Source: Noviherbaspirillum sp. L7-7A (GTDB lineage: Bacteria; Pseudomonadota; Gammaproteobacteria; Burkholderiales; Burkholderiaceae_D). Taken from it: DNA of 64,000 nucleotides. The DNA lies in contig NZ_JAHQRJ010000001.1 in assembly GCF_019052805.1 (NCBI RefSeq), forward strand, positions 2,542,001-2,606,000, read 5' to 3'. The position numbers and the translations under genes were made by a program. The notes beneath the pieces were generated by a model. The model saw only the letters and a list, made by a program, of their open reading frames with translations, was not told the origin of the DNA and searched no databases. Of the stretch, positions 21,105 through 29,085 are shown one piece after another. Each line of letters begins with the position of its first letter. Position 1 is the first letter of the stretch.

Positions 21105-21362
21105 TTACGCAGGTACTACGGTAACCGTATGACGCTGCAGCGCGCCTTTGGTTGCAAACTGCACCTTGCCGTCGATCAGCGCGAACAGGGTATGATCCTT
21201 GCCCATGCCGACGTTTTCACCAGCGTGCACCTTGGTGCCGCGTTGACGGATGATGATGCCGCCGGCGTTGATCGCCTGGCCGCCGTAGACTTTCACGCCC
21301 AGTCGTTTTGACTCGGAATCGCGACCATTGCGCGTAGTGCCGCCGCCTTTTTTGTGTGCCAT
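21105..21362 (-). CDS. rpmA: 50S ribosomal protein L27
   Basis: 85 residues, normal length. It starts [19 protein letters not shown] without the N-terminal extension that some Firmicutes cleave off, followed by [20 protein letters not shown], the L27 signature. The N-terminal tail reaches the peptidyl-transferase centre. A GGAG ribosome site precedes the ATG (AAGGAGTCTGAAATG). It lies 37 bp after rplU. Confidence 0.97.
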   Translation of the reverse strand: MAHKKGGGTTRNGRDSESKRLGVKVYGGQAINAGGIIIRQRGTKVHAGENVGMGKDHTLFALIDGKVQFATKGALQRHTVTVVPA

Positions 21363-21399
21363 TTCAGACTCCTTGGTATCGGGTTGGTCAGGTCAACGA

Positions 21400-21711
21400 T
21401 TAGCCGTTGATCGAGACGATTTGCAGTTCGGTGTAGTTTTGGCGATGGCCCTGATGCTTCTGGTAATGCTTACGACGACGCATCTTGAAAATCTTCACCT
21501 TATCGTGGCGACCATGTGCCACAACCGTAGCCAGGACCGTAGCACCTTCGACCAACGGCGCACCAAACTTGATGGTGTCGCCTGCGCCCACTGCGAGGAC
21601 TTGATCTAACGTGACTTCGGAACCAATGTCTGCCGGTATCTGTTCTACTTTGAATTTTTCGCCAGCGACAACCTTATATTGCTTGCCACCGGTTTTTATG
21701 ACCGCGTACAT
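21400..21711 (-). CDS. rplU: 50S ribosomal protein L21
   Basis: 103 residues. [24 protein letters not shown] and the basic [19 protein letters not shown] segment are typical of L21, which binds 23S rRNA near L20. ATG 21711 was chosen over the in-frame ATGs at 21726 and 21723 because it gives the universal [12 protein letters not shown] start. First gene of the rplU-rpmA-obgE-proB unit, with a good promoter about 90 bp upstream. Confidence 0.97.
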   Translation of the reverse strand: MYAVIKTGGKQYKVVAGEKFKVEQIPADIGSEVTLDQVLAVGAGDTIKFGAPLVEGATVLATVVAHGRHDKVKIFKMRRRKHYQKHQGHRQNYTELQIVSING

Positions 21712-21798
21712 GTGAAACCTCATCAATTGATTAAAGGACTTTTCCCTTCAACTGCCAAGCGCCGGGTTTTACCCCTGGCGAAATCAGGAAAACCGCGA

Positions 21799-21827
21799 AT
21801 TATACATAAATTTCTTCCGTGCGGCAA
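21799..21827 (-). promoter_or_regulatory. Sigma-70 promoter of rplU-rpmA-obgE-proB
   Basis: On the minus strand TTGCCG (21827-21822) and a perfect TATAAT (21804-21799) are separated by exactly 17 nt. Transcription would start near 21791 and give a leader of about 80 nt before rplU. Confidence 0.8.
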
Positions 21828-21905
21828 AGTCGTAGAAAATTGCGTGACAAGCCGCCGTGGATTGCGGGCATCTTGGCCCGTCATGGCGTGTTCGCCGGCG
21901 CATCG

Positions 21906-21911
21906 TATAAT
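21906..21911 (+). promoter_or_regulatory. Possible -10 of ispB
   Basis: Perfect TATAAT 32 bp before the TTG start of ispB; the -35 at 17 bp (ATGGCG) is weak. Tentative. Confidence 0.4.
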
Positions 21912-21943
21912 TCGCTCACTCGAAGATTACTAGCAGGTCTACC

Positions 21944-22933
21944 TTGTCCGCCACGCCAACTACCGTCTCGTCCCGCCTGTTAAGCGATGCCATCGCCGCC
22001 GACACCGACGCCGTCAATCGCGTCATACGCCGCGAGTTGCACTCGGAAGTTCCCCTGGTCAACCAGATTGCGGACTACATCATCAGTGCTGGCGGCAAAC
22101 GTATAAGGCCGACACTGGTATTGCTGTTTGCAAACGCCTGGGGCTATCGCGGCGTGGAGCACCATGCACTGGCGGCCATTGTGGAATTCATCCATACGGC
22201 TACCCTGCTGCATGACGATGTCGTCGACGAGTCTTCGATGCGGCGCGGGCGCAAGACCGCCAATGCGCTGTTCGGCAATGCGGCCTCGGTGTTGGTTGGC
22301 GACTTCCTGTATTCCCGATCGTTCCAGATGATGGTCGCCATCCGGAATATGCGGGTCATGCAGATTCTGGCGGACGCAACCAATGTGATTGCCGAAGGCG
22401 AAGTCCTGCAGTTGCTGAACATGCATGATCCGGATGTATCCGAGGCGCGCTATCTGCAGGTGATCCGCTCCAAGACGGCAAAGCTGTTCGAAGCCGCCGC
22501 GCAACTGGGTGCGCTGATTGCCGGTGCTTCCGATGAGCAAGTCGAGGCAGCGGCCGAGTATGGTCGCTCGCTCGGAACTGCCTTTCAGCTGATCGACGAT
22601 GTCCTGGACTATTCGGGCAATGCCGATGACATCGGCAAGAATGTCGGCGACGACCTGCGCGAAGGCAAGCCGACGCTGCCTTTGATCTATCTGATGCAGC
22701 ACGGCACGCCTGAGCAAAGAGAGTTGGTTCGCGCCTGCATAGAAACCGGCGATGAGCAGCACTTTGATGCCGTACTGGCGGCAGTGACGGAGTCAGGCGC
22801 GCTGCAATATACACGCGAACAGGCGACCATTGCGGCTGATGCAGCGAGAGCAACAATTGTCGGCCTGCCTTCTAGCGATTTCAAAAATTCTTTGCTACAC
22901 TTATGCGCCTTCGCAGTTGACCGCAATCACTAA
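21944..22933 (+). CDS. ispB: Octaprenyl-diphosphate synthase (trans-polyprenyl transferase)
   Basis: 329 residues. Builds the C40 side chain of ubiquinone from farnesyl diphosphate and IPP. The first Asp-rich motif is LLHDDVVDESSMRRG and the second LIDDVLDYSG; GGKRIRP binds IPP. The start is a TTG at 21944, since no ATG lies before the conserved N-terminus (RLLSDAIAADTDAVNRVI); AGCAGGT precedes it. Divergent from rplU, as in E. coli and many proteobacteria. tRNA-Pro follows 33 bp after the stop. Confidence 0.94.
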   Translation: MSATPTTVSSRLLSDAIAADTDAVNRVIRRELHSEVPLVNQIADYIISAGGKRIRPTLVLLFANAWGYRGVEHHALAAIVEFIHTATLLHDDVVDESSMRRGRKTANALFGNAASVLVGDFLYSRSFQMMVAIRNMRVMQILADATNVIAEGEVLQLLNMHDPDVSEARYLQVIRSKTAKLFEAAAQLGALIAGASDEQVEAAAEYGRSLGTAFQLIDDVLDYSGNADDIGKNVGDDLREGKPTLPLIYLMQHGTPEQRELVRACIETGDEQHFDAVLAAVTESGALQYTREQATIAADAARATIVGLPSSDFKNSLLHLCAFAVDRNH

Positions 22934-22966
22934 CAGCGGTCCGGCAGCGAGCATTGCATTGGTCAT

Positions 22967-23043
22967 CGGGGTGTAGCTTAGCCTGGTAGAGCGCTACGTT
23001 CGGGACGTAGAGGCCGGAGGTTCGAATCCTCTCACCCCGACCA
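22967..23043 (+). tRNA. tRNA-Pro (CGG anticodon)
   Basis: 77 nt with encoded CCA. The acceptor stem CGGGGTG pairs with CACCCCG; the anticodon stem CTACG/CGTAG encloses the loop TTCGGGA, giving anticodon CGG; the T arm is GGAGGTTCGAATCCTC. It closely resembles E. coli tRNA-Pro(CGG). It lies at the border of an AT-richer surface-polysaccharide segment, but no second copy of its 3' end was found, so there is no evidence of site-specific integration. Confidence 0.97.
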
Positions 23044-23539
23044 AAAATTCCAATAATCAGCAGTGAAGTAAACCGCAGTTTCCCATCTGTCACTTTCCCC
23101 TCTTTTGTAGCCTGATTCATTTCTGACGCTTTGTATTCAGCGTCCGTTGACTTCAAAAGCTCCATGTCTATTGAATTCGTGGCCCCGTTACGACCATATG
23201 ACCGGCATGGCATTGACATTCAATACCGGTTAAAGCGCCAAGCTATGCAATCTATCAGGTTTGCTAAAAATTTCACGCAGCCGACCAGCATTAATTCGCT
23301 AAAAGTTCTGGCAGGACTCGTGGGAAAGGACTGTCGTAACCTTTGTCATCCATGGCGCAACCCGCGCCAATTGGCACGGGTGTGTACTGCCAATGCGCTG
23401 CGACGATCACGTAAAACCAAGCGAAATCAGATTTGAAGATCTTGATCTTGATCTTGATGCGGATTTTTTGTCCTGCCAAGGAAGCATGTTTGGCAAGGAA
23501 TGGGTGGAATGCAGTACGGCGATTGTTGGCGCGATTGCT
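23044..23539. other. 496-bp gap between tRNA-Pro and the O-antigen ligase gene
   Basis: AT-richer than the flanks. It holds several short ORFs without recognisable family and a 3.5-copy GATCTT hexamer (23438-23458). I see no convincing gene, promoter or attachment site. It may be the remains of a decayed gene. Confidence 0.5.
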
Positions 23540-24820
23540 TCAGCTAGCAATGTTGGACAGCGCCAGAACTCTCTCACGCTGATAAAGATGGGAAAATAAA
23601 ATGGCTGCAAACAAAGCGTAGAAGTTGTCGCATACCCCCCACATGAACATCACATCCGTCAGCCCGAAAATCATGTAGCCAACGCACAGCATCATGCCCA
23701 TCCCGGCCACGGCGCGCAACTCTTTGTCCTTGCTCTGTCGCAGTTTTCTCGTAAAGAAGATCAGCGGAACAATATAAAGTCCCAACAGGCCGATTATCCC
23801 GAAACTACCCAGGGTTACCATGTTGTAGAACATCTCGTTGTGAGAATGAATCTGACGCGCAATTACAGGGGAGATTCTTCCTTCCTGTCCCCAGCGCTCC
23901 AGGGTCGGTCGGAAATTCTCCCTTCCGACACCAACGAGGGGATGTTCGGCAAACACCATCAGAGAGGCCTTCCAAAGGCCTAAACGCGTTCCGACCGATG
24001 TATCGACCGAACTGTCCTTGGAGTAGGTGTCGATTTCCTGCTCCACAGACTGAATACGCGTCTGTACTTTCGGGTGGAGAACAAACATTCCAGTTAACAA
24101 TGTCACCACGAGCAGTGTGAAAGTGATTTTCTTCTTGAGTTCAAAGCGGTCAAAAAGCACGAGGGCTGCTATAGCGCACAGAAACGGGATTCCCAGCCAC
24201 GCTCCGCGTGTGCCTGAAATGAACGCTGCGTAAAGTGTGCCGGCTCCTGCCAGAATCTTGACCGCATTGCCGATACGCTGCGCCCGCACCGTCCCGCTTC
24301 CATATTTGATTGATAGTATGGAAAAAAATCCGAGCAGCAGCGTCAAGTCTGCAAACTCAATAATGGGCATGAAGTCTACATATTGCGCGCGGGTAGTTCC
24401 TCCATCAGTGATGATGTACATCTTAATAATGGACAGAAGGGCGCCGAGCACATAACTCCATTGAAGCCATTGGAACATTCTGGCGTTGCATACCAGGCAT
24501 GCCCATACAATCAAAACAAACAAGGCCATGCGGGAAGGATAGTCAAAGGATCGTATGGCGAAATCTTGCGCAATCACCTGATGCAGAAGAATGGCGATAA
24601 ACATTCCAGCCATGGCGAGGTGGAGTTTCCAGAACTTATGAAAAAGTTCGGAAAAATTGGTGCCGCTATGGTTGATGCGAAACACAAGGCAGATTAATGC
24701 GACAAGCATCAAGGAATAGAAGCTGAGATTGCCGACCTTACGGCCGATCAGTATCAGACTCGATGTTGTAAAAAGAATGAAAAAGACAATCCAGTCCAAA
24801 GGCAAAATTCGATTCTTCAT
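23540..24820 (-). CDS. O-antigen ligase / polymerase family membrane protein (Wzy_C)
   Basis: 426 residues with about 11-12 hydrophobic helices. A large periplasmic loop between about residues 260 and 340 contains EHPLVGVGRENFRP and HSHNEMFYNMVTLG; SGTRGAWLGIP precedes it. This is the WaaL/Wzy_C pattern (H...HN-x-[YF]) used to attach O-antigen or other glycans to a lipid-A core or to polymerise them. The ATG at 24820 lies 13 bp after the glycosyltransferase stop; ATG 24862 would overlap that gene. Codon use is AT-richer than in the flanking housekeeping genes, suggesting acquisition. Ligase versus polymerase cannot be decided here. Confidence 0.85.
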   Translation of the reverse strand: MKNRILPLDWIVFFILFTTSSLILIGRKVGNLSFYSLMLVALICLVFRINHSGTNFSELFHKFWKLHLAMAGMFIAILLHQVIAQDFAIRSFDYPSRMALFVLIVWACLVCNARMFQWLQWSYVLGALLSIIKMYIITDGGTTRAQYVDFMPIIEFADLTLLLGFFSILSIKYGSGTVRAQRIGNAVKILAGAGTLYAAFISGTRGAWLGIPFLCAIAALVLFDRFELKKKITFTLLVVTLLTGMFVLHPKVQTRIQSVEQEIDTYSKDSSVDTSVGTRLGLWKASLMVFAEHPLVGVGRENFRPTLERWGQEGRISPVIARQIHSHNEMFYNMVTLGSFGIIGLLGLYIVPLIFFTRKLRQSKDKELRAVAGMGMMLCVGYMIFGLTDVMFMWGVCDNFYALFAAILFSHLYQRERVLALSNIAS

Positions 24821-24833
24821 GTATACCTGATGG

Positions 24834-26027
24834 TCACAAGGAGTTAAACGTATGTTTTCCATCGCTATTTGATGACATGACGGGCTCAGCTTTGGGGAAA
24901 TTCGCTTTCGTCAGTACGGCCACCACATCATCAACCGTAATTTTGTCTACCCAGTCATCGCGGCTCTTTACCGTGATAACAACACTGCTTGCCTGATCGA
25001 TCGGCGCCCATTCCGGGTTTTTTTGGCGCATTAGCGCAATGACGGGAACATGTACTGCGTTAGCAAGATGCATGACTGCGGTCTCCACAGAAACAATCAA
25101 ATTGCAGCGGCTCAATATTGCAGGCAACTGAAAGAAGTTTTCTTCGGCGCTGAAGAGATGAACATCAGCAAGCGTTTGCTGTGCAAACAGCCTTCTGGCG
25201 CGCTCCAGTTCCTCCGGAACCACATTGACGATAACGCCAGCCGCTCGCCAGGCATCCTGCATTCGCAGTGCCTTGATCAAATCAATTACGCGTTCAAGCG
25301 GCCAGCTGCGTTCGATGGATTTGGAAAAAGCGTTGAGAAACACTACCTTTTGCACATTGTCGCTTTTACCGTCATTTGAAGAAAATCCCCACGCAGCGAA
25401 CTGCTGCTGTGCATAACAGACCCACTTTTCCGGAATATGCAAAAACGGAAAGCGCGATCCTGGCGGGATTTCAATACCGAACAATGTGGTAAACCATCCG
25501 GCATAAATATCGCTGATGTGCTGATCAGCATCTGCCGCCGACGTATAGGCAGGAATGAACGCATCAAGCTTGCGATAAATGAAAAGCTTGGGGAAGTCGT
25601 ACGGCCGGACACGCTTTTTCTGGCCCACCACAAATCCGCGCGGGCTGATCTTGCGAGCAAGAATTGCGTATTTATGCCTTTCGAGTACGCCTAACGATAC
25701 GACAATTGGATATGCCTGCGACTGCGCTTCCTGAATGGATTGCCTGAACAACGCCGGACTGTAAGTCTGGTTATAAACCTTCTCGATGTATGGGCATTCC
25801 GCCAGCCAGTCGTAGAGTGAGTATTTTTTCAGATGCGCCCATTCAGATGCGCGGCGGGTGCGGCGGCGCTCATCCACCCACAGATGGATTTTGATATGCG
25901 GGAAGGCTTGTGCAAAAGCCTGAAAGCAGTTTTGCAAATAGGTGAAATCACCCAGAGCGAGATGTGCGACGAACAGTATCTTGTCCGACTTTTCCAGCAA
26001 ATTAGAGGGAATCAGTGGAGTGGACAT
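24834..26027 (-). CDS. Glycosyltransferase family 9 (heptosyltransferase-like), paralog A
   Basis: 397 residues with the GT9 two-domain layout. The N-terminal domain starts KILFVAHLALGDFTYLQNCF (in place of the GDxxxxTP loop). The C-terminal nucleotide-sugar domain has FFQLPAILSRCNLIVSVETA followed by VMHLANAVHVPVIAL, the conserved GT9 donor-site block. Family members add heptose or related sugars to the LPS core. It is closely similar along its whole length to the gene at 26472-27593 (shared LKKYSLYDW, ARKISP and RQKNPEWAPID), so the two are duplicates. It precedes the ligase gene by 13 bp. Confidence 0.83.
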   Translation of the reverse strand: MSTPLIPSNLLEKSDKILFVAHLALGDFTYLQNCFQAFAQAFPHIKIHLWVDERRRTRRASEWAHLKKYSLYDWLAECPYIEKVYNQTYSPALFRQSIQEAQSQAYPIVVSLGVLERHKYAILARKISPRGFVVGQKKRVRPYDFPKLFIYRKLDAFIPAYTSAADADQHISDIYAGWFTTLFGIEIPPGSRFPFLHIPEKWVCYAQQQFAAWGFSSNDGKSDNVQKVVFLNAFSKSIERSWPLERVIDLIKALRMQDAWRAAGVIVNVVPEELERARRLFAQQTLADVHLFSAEENFFQLPAILSRCNLIVSVETAVMHLANAVHVPVIALMRQKNPEWAPIDQASSVVITVKSRDDWVDKITVDDVVAVLTKANFPKAEPVMSSNSDGKHTFNSL

Positions 26028-26471
26028 AGAAGCTATTAATTAGGATAGCCAACATTGTAACGGCTTCGAATTACGTTAAAAAACAATAAAAGAGCCGTTG
26101 GCTGCGGACGTGACATCGGAAAAGTCAGGGGGCTAACCATGCGATTTGCGAAAAGGCTGAAAAATTGCGGCTTTGCGGAGGCAATCAAATATTGCTGACA
26201 AAGAAAGATGCGCAAAGAACGTCGCAAGTGAGAAAGCTGGCTGCACATCATGGCATGCGCCCGTTTCCATCACCCTGTTTCTGTCCTGACAAGCCCGACG
26301 CTCTTTCCGACCGTGACAGGCAGCACGCACGCGGCACCTTGCGCTCTTGTGCAGCACCGTCATCTCGCGCAGGCGCCAAACCACACGATTGGTGGCACCG
26401 CTCCAGTCTGAACACCTAAAGAGGCGCACCGAGCAGACCTTGCCCTGGCTCGATTGAGAGCCTTCCGGCGA
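26028..26471. other. 444-bp gap between the two family-9 glycosyltransferase genes
   Basis: No supported gene. Short ORFs exist on both strands but none resembles a known family or has a good ribosome site. The part near 26030-26250 is AT-rich and may hold the promoter for paralog A. Confidence 0.5.
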
Positions 26472-27593
26472 TTACGCTTCTGCATGCGACGGCAACTGCT
26501 TCAGCACGCTCTCCACAGGGATGGCATCAACCCATTCCCTGCGTTTTACCGTGGTGATCACAGTGCTCCTTTCCTCGTCTATCGGTGCCCACTCGGGATT
26601 TTTCTGACGCATCAGGGCCAGTACCGGAACCCCGACTGCATTGGCCAGGTGCATCACCGCCGTTTCAACGGAAATGATGAGATCACATAGCCGCAACATT
26701 GCAGGTAGTTGAAAGAAGTTTTCTTCCGCGCTGAACAATTCGGTGCGTGCCAGATGGTGCTTGCCTATCATGCTCCTGGCATGCTCCAGTTCCTGCGGCA
26801 CCGCATTGACAATGAAACAGGCATCGCGCCACGCTTCCTCTGCCTGCATTGCCTTGATCAGCCCGACCACCTTGTCCAGCGGCCAGCAGCGCTTTTTGGT
26901 CTTGGCAAAGGGATTGATGAAGATAATCTTTCCATTGCCTGGGTAAAATCCCCAGAGCGCAAGCTGCCGCTGCGCTGCGTCCTGCCACTGCTGCGGTATG
27001 TCTACAAAGGGATGACGCGCTGATGCAGGCATGTCGAGACCGAATAACTGCTGGAACCAGCCTGCATAGGTATCCGTAATGTGCTTCTGCGCTGCGCCTG
27101 CCTGGCTAGGCGGGATCGCGGCATCAAGCTTGCGAAAGGCAAGATGATGGTGCAGTTCCAGCAGCTTCAGCGGCGGCTTGATGCCTGCAACGAAGCCATG
27201 CGGACTGATCTTCCGGGCAAGCTCCGCGTAGAAATGCGGACGCAATGTGGCAAGCGACACCACAAGCGGATAATGCTCGGACTGGGCTTCGACGGTGGAC
27301 TCGCGCAGCAGTTGCGGACTATAGGTTCGATTGTAGATTTTCTCAAAGAACGGGCACTGCGCGACCCAGTCGTAGAGCGAGTACTTTTTCAGGTATTTCC
27401 ACTCTGCGGACTTGCTGGTGCGCCTGACCTCGTCCACCCACAGATCTATCCTGAGATGCGGATAGGCCTGTGAAAAATGCTGGAAAAAGTTCTGCAGGTA
27501 GGTAAAGTCGCCGAGCGCAAGATGCGCGATGAAAAGGATCTTGTCGCTCTTTCGTAAGAGGTCTGAGGATATCTTCGGGGATGCTGAAGTCAT
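26472..27593 (-). CDS. Glycosyltransferase family 9 (heptosyltransferase-like), paralog B
   Basis: 373 residues from ATG 27593; the frame opens to 27632, but MTSASPKISSDLLRKSDKIL aligns with the start of paralog A. Same blocks as paralog A: HLALGDFTYLQNFF, CLFFEK-type CPFFEKIYNRTYSP, FFQLPAMLRLCDLIISVETA. It is more GC-rich than paralog A, so the copies have diverged in composition as well as sequence. Probably acts on the LPS core or another surface glycan; acceptor unknown. It lies upstream of paralog A and the ligase on the same strand, with a 444-bp gap. Confidence 0.83.
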   Translation of the reverse strand: MTSASPKISSDLLRKSDKILFIAHLALGDFTYLQNFFQHFSQAYPHLRIDLWVDEVRRTSKSAEWKYLKKYSLYDWVAQCPFFEKIYNRTYSPQLLRESTVEAQSEHYPLVVSLATLRPHFYAELARKISPHGFVAGIKPPLKLLELHHHLAFRKLDAAIPPSQAGAAQKHITDTYAGWFQQLFGLDMPASARHPFVDIPQQWQDAAQRQLALWGFYPGNGKIIFINPFAKTKKRCWPLDKVVGLIKAMQAEEAWRDACFIVNAVPQELEHARSMIGKHHLARTELFSAEENFFQLPAMLRLCDLIISVETAVMHLANAVGVPVLALMRQKNPEWAPIDEERSTVITTVKRREWVDAIPVESVLKQLPSHAEA

Positions 27594-27628
27594 GCTTGTG
27601 TTTTTCCTGGTCCCGCATCGCGGGACCG

Positions 27629-27841
27629 TCAATGCACCTTGGTCAACGCTTCTGGCTTGTGTGCCGCTTCAGCGCCGGTCTTGTCGCTTTCAACCAGGTA
27701 TTGCGGCTCTTCCTCCGAGGCTGCCACATGGTGACCCTTGATATCGATTGGCGATGTCAGTTTTTTCTTCACTGTGCCGGTGATCGTGCCCTGCGCCGAA
27801 TGCCACTGTACCTTGTCGCCCTTCTTGAACGTGGTCGCCAT
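27629..27841 (-). CDS. DUF2945 (HVA1/TUDOR-like) small protein
   Basis: 70 residues. It begins MATTFKKGDKVQWHSAQGTI then GTVKKKLTSPIDIKGHHVAA, matching the small DUF2945 'hypervirulence-associated' fold (FKKGDKVxWxxxxGxxxGxV). The ATG at 27841 was chosen as the domain start; the frame is open to 27952 without conserved sequence. The domain resembles a TUDOR/SH3 barrel; function is unknown in bacteria. It ends 35 bp before the start of glycosyltransferase B, on the same strand. Confidence 0.82.
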   Translation of the reverse strand: MATTFKKGDKVQWHSAQGTITGTVKKKLTSPIDIKGHHVAASEEEPQYLVESDKTGAEAAHKPEALTKVH

Positions 27842-27941
27842 GTCCGCTCCTGTATGCAAGTATGCAAGATGGTTTGCAAAAATGATGGCCATTATAGAGC
27901 GCGCAGCGCAGTGCGACGAATGTGCCGGCCTGCGCACTTGC

Positions 27942-28490
27942 TCAACCCGCACGCTGCCGCGGAAGCAGGTTCAGCAGCATCTTGGCGGCATACACCACCA
28001 GCAGGGTTCCGTTCAGGTCACCCGCCGCCATCACCAGAAAACTCTTCAGCAGCGGGCGTGGCGGCTCGTAAATGGCAAACCAGATGTGATGCAACAAAGG
28101 GCTTGCCAGCGAGCAGGCGATAATACAGATGAGCAAACGGCCGGGCGTCAGGTTGGCAAGAGAGGAATGCAGGCCATAGGCCCGCTGTGCGACCAGGTAC
28201 ACGCCATAGGGCGCGACAGTCGCCACGATGCCGCCGGCAAATGCCCGCATGAAATCATGTGGAAAAAAATAAAAGAAGGACACCAGCCATGAAACAATCA
28301 GCAGGCCGACCGCCCCCGCGCCCCCGAACAGCAATGTCGACAGCAAACGCACGCCAGCAGGAAGGTAAATCCAGTTAATACCGGGAACAAGTTCGCCATA
28401 ACTGAACAGCCATTCATTAATGCAAAGCATCAGGATGAAGAAAAAAATGGTGGCAAGCACCATCATGAATTGCAGGCGAAATTGTGACAT
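27942..28490 (-). CDS. Integral membrane protein, unknown
   Basis: 182 residues with about five hydrophobic helices (FMMVLATIFFFILMLCINEWLF, then LLFGGAGAVGLLIVSWLVSFFYF and others). The arrangement is reminiscent of MASE1-type membrane sensory modules, but no attached signalling domain is present; that comparison is weak. ATG 28490 gives a hydrophilic start, MSQFRLQF; the upstream in-frame extension to 28619 crosses the promoter region of the divergent regulator gene. The divergent arrangement with a winged-helix gene (28591) suggests local control. Confidence 0.6.
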   Translation of the reverse strand: MSQFRLQFMMVLATIFFFILMLCINEWLFSYGELVPGINWIYLPAGVRLLSTLLFGGAGAVGLLIVSWLVSFFYFFPHDFMRAFAGGIVATVAPYGVYLVAQRAYGLHSSLANLTPGRLLICIIACSLASPLLHHIWFAIYEPPRPLLKSFLVMAAGDLNGTLLVVYAAKMLLNLLPRQRAG

Positions 28491-28590
28491 CAGCGAAGCG
28501 AAATGTTGAGTAGGATAGAATCTGGTCCGGCAATCATGCCCATGATAAACGGCCTGCCCCCCATCCGCGAATCCACGTCCATAAACGCCA

Positions 28591-28947
28591 ATGAAAAGAC
28601 AGACCCGCCCAGCCGACATTTATCTGCGTTTTCTACAACTGGCCGAGGCAATCCGAGGGCTGCCGTCGTTGCCATCGCTGGATCCGCTGGAGGAGCGCAT
28701 TCTGGCGCTGGTTGCCCGTGCTGGCAAGGAACAGCAGCGGCTCTGTGTGCGCGACATGATGGCAAAGGAAGAACTGGGCTCCCCCGCAACCGTTCACAAC
28801 CGCCTCAAATCCATGCGCGAGAAGGGCTGGATCATGCTGACCGACACGGAAGACAGCCGTCGCAAGCAGATTGAACTGACCCAAGCCGCGCTGCTGCATT
28901 TCGACAAGCTGTCAAAATGCCTGGTCGAAGCCGCCAAGGGCAGTTGA
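28591..28947 (+). CDS. MarR-like winged-helix transcriptional regulator
   Basis: 118 residues. A short helical N-terminus is followed by a winged-helix domain: LDPLEERILALVARAGKEQ (helix 1), RVRDMM-like CVRDMMAKEELGSPATVHNR (recognition helix), then LKSMREKGWIMLTDTEDSRR (wing, the MarR D-x-R-S/D-x-R motif). The final helix would pair in a dimer. Being divergent from the membrane-protein gene across 100 bp, it probably regulates that gene, itself, or both. No ligand can be inferred. No good ribosome site precedes the ATG, so the start is less certain. Confidence 0.75.
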   Translation: MKRQTRPADIYLRFLQLAEAIRGLPSLPSLDPLEERILALVARAGKEQQRLCVRDMMAKEELGSPATVHNRLKSMREKGWIMLTDTEDSRRKQIELTQAALLHFDKLSKCLVEAAKGS

Positions 28948-29085
28948 GCATGCGGCCATGCTGCAAGCCCTTGTACCACCGAACCACCCTGCATTACATT
29001 GTGGGCGCCGACGTTCCTTTTCATGACCGCCGCGCCGCGCAACAAACGGCATGCGCAGCTGCGGCCTGACTTCCAGGACCACTGA

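Noticed and set aside
22967-23043. tRNA-Pro as an attachment site for an integrated island
   Set aside because: No integrase gene and no second copy of the tRNA 3' end were found in the next several kilobases.
23291-23479. 62-codon minus-strand ORF with an IKIKIKI start
   Set aside because: The repeated residues come from the GATCTT hexamer run; no recognisable protein.
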